Origin: Isoperla grammatica
Lineage: Eukaryota > Arthropoda > Insecta > Plecoptera > Perlodidae
Direction: 5' to 3'
DNA: 64,000 bases
Assembly: GCA_945910005.1 (NCBI GenBank)
Contig: OX246747.1
Coordinates: 19,854,686-19,918,685 of the forward strand
Under the pieces are notes generated by a model, which did no database searches, was not told where the DNA came from, and saw nothing but the letters and a program-made list of their open reading frames with translations. The position numbers and the translations under genes are program-made. Below are positions 56,380 through 64,000 of this stretch, piece by piece (within the stretch, counting starts at the first letter, position 1; every line of letters begins with the position of its first letter).

Positions 56380-56940
56380 TTACAGTTTTATATAATATAG
56401 TATTTACAGGTTTTAGTGCACCTTTCATTGTTGTATATATAGTGTTATTTTTTGGCCCGAACATTACGGCATATAAATGCGTCTTTCAGTGCACCTTTCA
56501 TTGTTGTATATATAATGTTACTTTTTGGTCCGAACATTACGGCATATAAATGCGTCCTTCAGTGCACCTTTTATTGCTGTATATATAGTGTTATTTTTTG
56601 GCCCGAACATAACGGCATATAAATGCGTCTTTTAGTGCACCTTTCATTGTTGTATATATATATTATATAATGTTACTTTTTGGTCCGAACATTACGGCAT
56701 ATAAATGCGTCTTTTAGTGCACCTTTCATTGTTGTATATATATTATATAATGTTACTTTTTGGTCCGAACATTACGGCATATAAATGCGTCTTTTAGTGC
56801 ACCTTTCATTGTTGTATATATAATGTTACTTTTTGGCCCGAACATTACGGCATATAAATGCGTCTTTCAGTGCACCTTTCATTGTTGTATATTATATTAT
56901 AGTGTTATTTTTTTGGCCCAAACATAACGGTTTTAGAATG
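56380..56940. repeat. About 73-bp tandem array, about 7 copies
   Basis: The unit is AGTGCACCTTTCATTGTTGT followed by an ATATA tract, TTACTTTTTGGTCCGAACAT and TACGGCATATAAATGCGTC. Length varies (73-85 bp) because of the ATATA part. Confidence 0.92.
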
Positions 56941-57127
56941 CGTTTTCTACGTAATGTACCGTGTGTTTATTTTAGTGACACCAGAAGATTCTAGTATATA
57001 TTATTGACTTTCTTGCCCCGAACTGTACGGCCTTTACAAGTGATCTCTACATAAAATGCGTATTTTAGTGCAATATGTAATCACTTATATTGTTGCGTTT
57101 GATTTTCACAAACATTACGACTTCAAG

Positions 57128-58080
57128 ATGACTGTGTTGTGTGTAAAGTACGTAGTTTCGTGCACTGGCATTATTGTTTATATTCGGGTGTTCTGTTTGC
57201 CCAAACTGGATGGCTACAACATGACTGTGTTGTGTGTAAAGTACGTAGTTTCGTGCACTGGCATTATTGTTTATATTCGGGTGTTCTGTTTGCCCAAACT
57301 TGATGGCTACAACATGACTGTGTTGTGTGTAAAGTATACGTAGTTTCGTGCACTGGCATTATTGTTTATATTCGGGTGTTCTGTTCGCCCAAACTGGATG
57401 GCTACAACATGACTGTGTTGTGTGTAAAGTACGTAGTTTCGTGCACTGGCATTATTGTTTATATTCGGGTGTTCTGTTTGCCCAAACTGGATGGCTACAA
57501 CATGACTGTGTTGTGTGTAAAGTACGTAGTTTCGTGCACTGGCATTATTGTTTATATTCGGGTGTTCTGTTCGCCCAAACTGGATGGCTACAACATGACT
57601 GTGTTGTGTGTAAAGTACGTAGTTTCGTGCACTGGCATTATTGTTTATATTCGGGTGTTCTGTTTGCCCAAACTTGATGGCTACAACATGACTGTGTTGT
57701 GTGTAAAGTACGTAGTTTCGTGCACTGGCATTATTGTTTATATTCGGGTGGTCTGTTCGCTCATACTTGATGGCTACAACATGACTGTGTTGTGTGTAAA
57801 GTACGTAGTTTCGGCACTGGCATTATTGTTTATATTCGGGTGTTCTGTTCGCCCAAACTGGATGGCTACAACATGACTGTGTTGTGTGTAAAGTACGTAG
57901 TTTCGGCACTGGCATTATTGTTTATATTCGGGTGTTCTGTTCGCCCAAACTGGATGGCTACAACATGACTGTGTTGTGTGTAAAGTACGTAGTTTCGTGC
58001 ACTGGCATTATTGTTTATATTCGGGTGGTCTGTTCGCTCATACTTGATGGCTACAACAAGACTTTCTTGTGCACATAAAA
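57128..58080. repeat. 93-bp tandem array, about 10 copies
   Basis: The unit starts ATGACTGTGTTGTGTGTAAA and contains GTTTCGTGCACTGGCATTAT. Starts include 57128, 57221, 57314, 57409, 57502, 57595, 57688 and 57781. Since 93 is 31 codons, a frame reading MTVLCVKYVVSCTGIIVYIR per unit stays open over several units. A 2-bp insertion (57334) and 1-2-bp deletions in later units break it, so coding is doubtful. Confidence 0.95.
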
Positions 58081-58809
58081 TGTGTACTTTCGGGCATTGT
58101 ACAATGTGTAGCCTATGTATATACTATTACTGTGTATTCTGGCTTGAACATTACCAGCTTATGTTAGGTTCGTTCGTTGGTGTACTTTTTACCGGGACCG
58201 AGCATCCGGCCTCAATCTTTATCTTCTCTTGATTGTAATTTACTTCTACCTATCAGTATCAACATTGCTCATCTTATTCGGCGGACGAACGATACGCCAT
58301 TTGGAATGCAAATGAGTGACGAGTCTGATTAAAAATCCGAGCAAAACCTTAGGCGTACATTCATCCATACCATATTTTACCGTTTATTATTTTCAATATA
58401 ATAATGTGTCTAATAATAATAATCTTTCGTACCAAGCTGTCCAGGGGCAATGCATGTCCCTCTTCAGGCGATAAATGGCTTTTGTGGTATTTTGAATAGT
58501 AAGAAAAGAATGTCCGAGGGTTGATAGTATAATATGACTCAATCCCAGGATTCGTCTTGTGACTGAGGAAAACCTCGGAATAAACCTCAGTCAGCGTTGC
58601 CGATAGCCGTATCGAACTGGCGACCTCCCGATTTAGAGTTTAGCGTCAGCGCTAAGCAGTAAGCCACAGTTATCAGTTGAATGTAATGATTGCTTACGAA
58701 TTAGTTAGGGGTTGAATTTATTCTTATATCGTATTTCTTATTTTTTTTTTATTTTATTGTAATTAAGGCCAGTGTAGGGCACAATGCCCTCTTTAGCCTG
58801 ATGAGTGAT
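58081..58809. other. Intron DNA, no clear feature
   Basis: AT-rich. A stretch near 58570-58660 (TATCGAACTGGCGACCTCCC) resembles the complement of a tRNA T-arm and may be a tRNA-derived repeat end. Confidence 0.35.
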
Positions 58810-59115
58810 GATTGATGAATGATAATGAGGAAGGGAGGAGGGGAAGCCTGGTACCGGCACGTAGCCTACTCCTGTCGAAAAGTACCAAGGGGACCATCGG
58901 CTTTACGTCCCATCCGAAAGGACGGTGTAACTTTGACCAATCATAAAGGTTCCTCCACTAACCTGGACTGCCGAGCAGTTGACGAGAAGAACGAAGCTGT
59001 TACACAAGCTTTCGAACCCTCCAATCGGTAACTAGTGTTTCAGAGGTGAGTGGTCACCCATCCACCTCCTGACCTAGCCCGAGGTTGCTTAACTTCGGTG
59101 TTCGTAAGATGGGCT
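58810..59115 (-). repeat. Dispersed repeat with a 5S-rRNA-like end
   Basis: On the minus strand 59050-59110 read GAAGTTAAGCAACCTCGGGC followed by GGTGGATGGGTGACCA, which corresponds to the middle of 5S rRNA including the box C region (GGATGGGTGACC). The rest (CCATCGGCTTTACGTCCCAT on the plus strand) is part of the same module. It is too partial for a functional 5S gene. A 5S-derived SINE or terminal domain is likely. Confidence 0.65.
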
Positions 59116-59460
59116 TGCAATAAGTTTCAGGATGAGTAAATGTGTTACACGAGACTAATTGTAAACGTCGCCGGTTCGATATCTGGTACCCGACATCCAG
59201 CTGATAATGATTTGTTTTTATGTGTTTGAGTCTGAGTACTATAAATAATAATAAATATTCCGGCGTCATTCCCTCCTTGATATCTAAATTCCCTAATGAC
59301 AGGGATATAGAGCTGATGTGCACCCAAGAACGGAAACTTGTAAGAAACCCCGAATTCGCATATTGCGAGATGAGCTGAGATTGTGACAAAGTTGACTAGC
59401 CCTGCAGGTGTCCGACTTCCCCGAGTTCAGTATTGCCGGCCCAGATTCCACCTTTCATAA

Positions 59461-59487
59461 CACCCCCCCCCCCCCCCCCCCCCCCCA
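59461..59487. repeat. C homopolymer run
   Basis: About 26 consecutive C, prone to length error. Confidence 0.95.
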
Positions 59488-59671
59488 TCTCACTAACCGC
59501 CCTTCGACCATCAGCCACAATGGCGCCTCGCACGTGGCGTGGGCTGTCTACCTGCAGCATCCGACGGAATCTTCAGTTTCGAATTCTGGAATTCACAACA
59601 CTCTGTTCGACCGACCTTTCAATTACCTACCTGTGAGACGCTCGAATGAGCACGGCTATGCAGCCGGCTCT

Positions 59672-59769
59672 TAAAATTGCACTTTAGGATGCAGGCTGAG
59701 GGCCTGCTTCCTTCCCGTCGATATTGGAGGAAAGAATGAAAACAAAGTTTGGGTTTGGGTGTGTGTGTG

Positions 59770-59838
<69 letters not shown>

Positions 59839-60050
59839 AAACCGATAGGGGAGAGAAAACTATGTCCAGAAGGATATGTTAACTCAAAAACATGAAACAA
59901 GTCTCTTCAATCTGACGGAATCAATAGGGGATAGTTACAAGGAATGGAACAGAAATCCAACTTAAAATTGCACTTTAGGATGCAGGCTGAGGGCGTGCTT
60001 CCTTCCCGTCGATATTGGAGGAAAGAATGAAAACAAAGTTTGGGTTTGGA
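59672..60050. repeat. 85-bp direct repeats flanking a copied TTA block
   Basis: The sequence AAATTGCACTTTAGGATGCA ... AGTTTGGGTTTGG occurs at 59672-59758 and 59965-60050. Between them is a copy of 54822-54996 (GTGTGT, TTA repeat, then GATAGGGGAGAGAAAAC to ATCCAACTTA). Confidence 0.9.
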
Positions 60051-60090
60051 AAAACAAACCCTACCGGTCGAAGACTAAAGACATTTGGCT

Positions 60091-60786
60091 TTACTGTGTA
60101 AGCGCTTGACTAAAAAGAATCTCGCCATTTTCAATGGAGCAGAGCGCCCCCCTATCGCACCACTTTGCCATGAAGCCATCGATCGCTCCGCGACCAAGGT
60201 ACCAAGCGTACTCCTTGATGATGCGAGACTTTAGACGAGCTTTCAGGACATGATCGTAGAGCGCAGGCTCGCGGTCCTCTTTGAAGAAGCTTACAAGTAG
60301 CCTGTAGACTGTGCTCTTGGCCAACACGAGGACAAAATTGGCCAAATCGATTTGGTTGGAGGTGGAGGTATTGTCGGGACTGAACCCGACATAGAGCTCT
60401 CGAGCAGACAATCCACGGCGACCCAGTAAGTTTCTGATTAGCAAATCAGCCAGGCGCCACATTTGCACGGCCCGGCGACAGGACACTATCATGTGCCAAG
60501 CCGAACCCTCGACCTGGCACCAGGGGCACAGGCGAGAGGCGGCCAACCCTGCGTGGAACAAGAAGATAGGATCTGCCAGACGGTTCTTGTTGAAACGCCA
60601 CACGACCTCGGAATCGAATCCAAGGGAGGGTGAGCGAACGAGAGCTCTCCAATTGACTCGATCGTGCGACCAGTGTCCCTCTAGAGAACCGTCTAGGCGG
60701 AGGGAGTTGACCATGATGTCACGCAGGATCGACCGCCTGTGCTGTTGAGGGAGCAGGGAGACCCACTCGCCGGTCAACGGGTGCAA
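60091..60786 (-). pseudogene. LINE ORF2 C-terminal fragment with zinc-binding motif
   Basis: A 231-codon minus-strand frame with GEWVSLLPQQHRRSILRDIM, LGFDSEVVWRFNKNRLADPI and the zf-RVT motif CPWCQVEGSAWHMIVSC (C-x2-C-x7-H-x4-C), then a helical tail ending GEILFSQALTQ. This is the part after the reverse transcriptase in Tx1/L1-like LINEs. The polymerase is missing. It matches 34750-35193. Intact for its length but a fragment. Confidence 0.7.
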
Positions 60787-60796
60787 CGCCGGCAGG

Positions 60797-60841
60797 TGTG
60801 TGTGTGCAGGTGTGTGTGTGCAGGTGTGTGTGTGCAGGTGT
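60797..60841. repeat. GTGTGTGTGCAG short tandem repeat
   Basis: Three copies of GTGTGTGTGCAG followed by GTGTG, just before the polypyrimidine tract of the next exon. Confidence 0.85.
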
Positions 60842-60889
60842 GGTCATTTCTTAATGCTATTGATATGTATGTTTTCTCTTTTTTTTTAG

Positions 60890-61010
60890 TCGGAAGACAG
60901 CGAGGAGGACCTCCAGCGCCCCGCCAAGCGCCGGTATTTGTGTGAGGAGTGTGGCGAAAAGTGCCTCAACCTGAACCAGCATATTAGGAACCGGCACCGA
61001 AATCTACAGG
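60890..61010 (+). CDS. Zinc-finger gene, second C2H2 finger exon
   Basis: After TTTTTTTTAG the frame (phase 0, matching the previous donor) reads SEDSEEDLQRPAKRR and the finger YLCEECGEKCLNLNQHIRNRH, again C-x2-C-x9-H-x4-H as in the other exon. It may end at ACAGG/GTCAGC (61010). Otherwise it reads into a SINE fragment starting at about 61026. The gene continues beyond but no later exon is recognised. Confidence 0.65.
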
Positions 61011-61025
61011 GTCAGCAGCTGTTGG

Positions 61026-61131
61026 GCTTGGGTGGCTCTACCAGAAGCATACGCTTTCGCCGGCATAGCTCTCGGGATCAAAAAAGCACACACACCTGCC
61101 CACCACGATAAGGTAGCAGTCCCTAAGCAGG
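61026..61131 (-). mobile_element. SINE-like repeat head fragment
   Basis: Only the conserved head block (CTACCAGAAGCATACGC to CCCTAAGCAGG) is present, directly after the zinc-finger exon. Confidence 0.85.
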
Positions 61132-61635
61132 AAATGGCAAAGAAGCTTGGATTTCTATTTCCGAAGAAGAAAAGCGAGAGAAAGCCCCAGTTTATGAGAT
61201 CTGCGCCTTGGAATTCGAAATACTGGATCCTCTGTCGCCACTTAGACAGGATCTGTAACCCCCCCTTCATGACACAAGTCAGCTATAAGCTTGAAACGAT
61301 GGAAAAACCAGTACTGAAGCCAAATGAAATGGTGTTTGGGGATTTCGTTCCTGGGGGTAGTTGACTTACCAGCCGAGAACCCAACAGTTACAATAACCCT
61401 AACCCCAGAGTAAGCAACTGACTTCCTCAGTAACATCCAAACCTAAAGGTGTATCACACTCGTCATGGTCCCAACATCGTTAAGTAATATTAGAAAGTAC
61501 TACACTGTCACACCATTGGGTGCATGTTTGCTGAGCTGCCATAGCTCACTGGAAGAGCGTGATCAGCAACCCTACATTATTTATTGATACATTTGTCTTA
61601 CGATTGCTACATAATAATCCAGAAAGCTATTTTGC
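61132..61635. other. Unassigned; tRNA box-A-like motif
   Basis: GCCATAGCTCACTGGAAGAG at about 61539-61558 resembles a tRNA D-arm (TAGCTCAGTGG). No B box follows, so it is a fragment at most. Confidence 0.35.
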
Positions 61636-61639
61636 CTGA

Positions 61640-61748
61640 TTGTTATTTGGGCTAAACGTCTCATATTTTTGCATTGATTATTAATGAGGCTTAACGTTTC
61701 ATATTTATGCAACGATGGCTAATCGAGACGATGAGCGGGTGATATATG
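61640..61748 (-). mobile_element. Two adjacent SINE tail fragments
   Basis: A subfamily A tail (GGGCTAAACGTCTCATATTT) is followed at once by a subfamily B tail (GAGGCTTAACGTTTCATATT). Confidence 0.8.
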
Positions 61749-62340
61749 CCGGCAGGTTACAGGGACATAAGATATTCAACCAGAAGGTGATTTTTGTAAT
61801 AAGGTCACTGCCAAATAGTACCATGGAATCATTTCGGCCAGGATCTGTAAATCTAGAACAGAGTGCATCAACTACGTATCAGAAAGATCATTGAAAGCGG
61901 TTGGTTACTCAATGGAAGGCACGACAAGTAGTGTCGCGCCCGCCCTCTACGGGCCTCAGGCGTTGGTGAAGAGGAAACTGAGGGAAGGGAATGGGATGAA
62001 TGGACAGGGGACTGAGAGTTTGGAACACGAGCTATTGCGAAGGTTTGCAACTGCAGCGTACCATATGGTTAAGTGTAAATTATCTAGCGATTAGGTCGGA
62101 CGATGCACAGTGCTGTGGCAGTACAGAGTGCCAACCTCACATTTCATGACATTAATAGCATTAGTATTTTAAGTTCAATAAGATAATAGTTATTGGCAAG
62201 TTTGACATTCCGGCAGTTATGACAAATGTTTGTATAAATTATTTAACTAGCTAACACATGTTTTTAGAATGGACTGTACGGACAGCGCACGTGTGCCTAT
62301 GCATATGTGTTCACCCAAAATTTTTTATTAATTTTTTTAA
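61749..62340 (+). other. No convincing gene
   Basis: A 67-codon frame at 61891-62094 (MKAVGYSMEGTTSSVAPALY) has no recognised domain. A good polypyrimidine tract or donor is not evident. Confidence 0.3.
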
Positions 62341-62345
62341 TAAAT

Positions 62346-62455
62346 TATTTGGGCTTAACGTCTCATATTTTTGCAACGAGGCTAATCGAGACAATGAGTG
62401 GGTGATATATGAAGATGAAATAGGGGGCTGTTTGGAGGAAAGGCTCAATAGATAA
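62346..62455 (-). mobile_element. SINE-like repeat tail fragment (A)
   Basis: From ATTTGGGCTTAACGTCTCAT to CTGTTTGGAGGAAAGG. Confidence 0.85.
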
Positions 62456-63548
62456 AGTTACATTTCACTCCCAAATCGAACAGTGCATTTTTCTCACGAA
62501 GTAATCAAACCCAAAAGATTGTGCAACAGGAAGTGCTAAGCGCGTACTTAGCCTTCCAGCTTCTTCAGCCCACACGTGTGTGATAGCATTGTGCAACACT
62601 GCGTAGCAACACCCGCGACAAACCAACGAAAATCGGCTACCCCCCACCCCACTTCACACCGAAGATTCCAAAACAGACAAAGAAACGCTACCCACTCAAC
62701 CAACAGTACCACCCGTGGACGGACGAGTCTGTCAGAAGCAGCGGCGAGACTTCTCCAGGACCAGGGAGGAGCCTAGACAACGGGTCCGTTCAACATGCCT
62801 CAAACTTAGGCATTTATTGAATAGACAACAACTACTACAACCAGAACAAACAACAACAACAACAAGCCGTAACGTATAAACAAATGATCATGATCTAAAA
62901 CAAAAAAACTTAAAAACATGTAACAAAACAAAGAACTTTGCAGGAATTCGAAGGCCAAGGCCAACTCTCATTAAAAAGTCAAACTGCCTATAACATCATT
63001 GTTTTGATACTTTTGTTATTTCATATTTTGTATTTTATAATATACTGAAAGAAGATGTAATTATCTTGTGTTATTATTTGCTTTCCTAGTTTCACTCCCA
63101 AAATAGTTATTTTAGTTGCGAACTGTTACAGTGTTTTCTTTTGGGTTGCATGTGTTTCACTTATGTGTTAACTCTAAGGCGGACAGTTCTCTACTAATTT
63201 AATAAGTTTTAAGTCTGGCGTAGTGAAATGTGATCGGAGAACTGTCCATGTGACACTCTAACCAGTAAATGCTAATATATAAGTGTACAGTACAATAACT
63301 TTCCTTGTCGCACCCCTAGTAGGCGACAGTAGGCCTAACGGCAGGCGGCCGTACCTATGTAAAGTCGTATGAAATAATCTACACTGTATTTCAGAATGGT
63401 AAGTGCTATGTACGACACTCTTTTTACCGTTGCGCGTCGACACATCTAAAACCTAACATCAGAAGGGTGATTCTACAACAAGCCAATTGCCGATAACGTT
63501 GTTCCTAGCGAACGTAAGGACAATACAGGAGCACTGCTTTCTGCGCAT
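62456..63548. other. No gene recognised
   Basis: A Pro/Ser/Arg-rich frame at 62576-62776 is open but unrecognised. AT-rich afterwards. Confidence 0.3.
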
Positions 63549-63851
63549 GTGTTATTAAGAATTATGCCAGTATATCATAGACTAGCAGCAGATTCACTAC
63601 TCGAGAGATGTCTTCTCGGACTTACACAGCGTACACAACCGCCGTACTTTAAGAAACATAAATCAAATAGCGATATTTCCTCACGCACTGATCGTGGACC
63701 AAGTCCTCGCCACCTGATAATGAATAGTAATGAACCAGGAGTAGAGTTGGTCAACATGAACTCAACCTTTACCGAAGGCGATCAAGCTCGTTGGAACGTC
63801 CCCGACTTCAATCTCCCAACATTGAATGGAGCAAAACTGACTGATGATTAA
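63549..63851 (+). CDS. Hypothetical ORF, unrecognised
   Basis: A 100-codon frame (ATG 63549, or internal 63564) with Ser/Arg-rich centre (KKHKSNSDISSRTDRGPSPR) and an end NLPTLNGAKLTDD. No domain, signal peptide or membrane segment is seen. The composition is protein-like, so it could be a small gene or exon. Confidence 0.3.
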   Translation: MLLRIMPVYHRLAADSLLERCLLGLTQRTQPPYFKKHKSNSDISSRTDRGPSPRHLIMNSNEPGVELVNMNSTFTEGDQARWNVPDFNLPTLNGAKLTDD

Positions 63852-64000
63852 GTCAGTAACTTTGTGAAGAGAGGCTAGACAACCTCAGGGTGGCACCGAA
63901 ATTAAAGCCACCACTGCTTTCAAAAAATTCTTTGCCTGTACTACACCTATTCAATGAACAATAATGAAAAGGTACTATAACTAACGTCCGCAATAACCAA

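Noticed and set aside
56380..58080. Repeat protein gene
   Set aside because: Frame-shifting insertions and deletions between units and a lack of start or splice context argue against coding.
59050..59110. Functional 5S rRNA gene
   Set aside because: Only the central part matches. Both ends of 5S rRNA are missing.

Overview
The window is animal nuclear DNA with no bacterial or organellar features. The signs are spliced GT-AG exons, non-LTR and LTR retrotransposons, DNA transposons, SINEs with target-site duplications, dense microsatellites and frequent TAGGCCTA-like motifs. Jockey-type LINEs with CCHC gag proteins, R2-like and Harbinger elements, and the TAGGCCTA richness suggest a marine invertebrate, perhaps an arthropod. 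I cannot name the species. Nearly everything recognisable is mobile-element debris. Host coding DNA is limited to a few exons, the best being three exons of a C2H2 zinc-finger gene (53893-61010, + strand).

Layout: 0.2-5 kb holds a SINE, an 856-bp non-autonomous DNA transposon with a CTG target duplication, and a decayed Ty3/gypsy gag (2286-3697) broken by a SINE. 5.6-13.3 kb holds a split PIF/Harbinger transposase (exons 5979-6284 and 11198-11975). Its intron is filled by about 3.7 kb of 135-bp repeats that look derived from the transposase exon-intron junction. It is followed in the same orientation by a broken YqaJ-type nuclease gene. 14.9-16.5 kb is a second decayed Harbinger transposase. 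17.4-18.9 kb is a SINE fused to a 36-bp GC-rich minisatellite. 21.5-23.5 kb has tRNA-like sequences, including two fold-back palindromes. 24.4-25.5 kb is a Jockey-type ORF1 on the minus strand. 26.06-29.51 kb is a giant inverted repeat (about 1.36-kb arms) carrying a kinesin motor fragment and a Harbinger C-terminal fragment in each arm.

30.57-34.65 kb is a complete-ended LTR retrotransposon (178-bp LTRs, 5-bp CATAG duplication). Its reverse transcriptase is deleted and replaced by an inverted piece of its own integrase. 34.7-44.3 kb holds LINE remnants, candidate host exons, a 5'-truncated R2-like LINE and a 1-kb Harbinger derivative that keeps only a transposase N-terminal exon. 44.9-50.2 kb is an almost full-length Jockey-type LINE interrupted by a SINE and a 396-bp MITE. 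50.9-53.7 kb is a 178-bp satellite array. The zinc-finger gene follows, and its large second intron holds 73-bp and 93-bp arrays, an inverted 5S-rRNA-like module, a duplicated TTA-repeat block and a LINE C-terminus. The last 3 kb have SINE fragments and one unrecognised ORF.

One SINE-like family (sense on the minus strand, 3' tail (AATC)n, two subfamilies, about 300 and 380 bp) recurs about 20 times and has inserted into most other elements. It is therefore one of the youngest layers. Four DNA elements carry 3-bp duplications (CTG, CAG, CAG, TCA). Three fit the CWG target of PIF/Harbinger, matching the transposase relics here.
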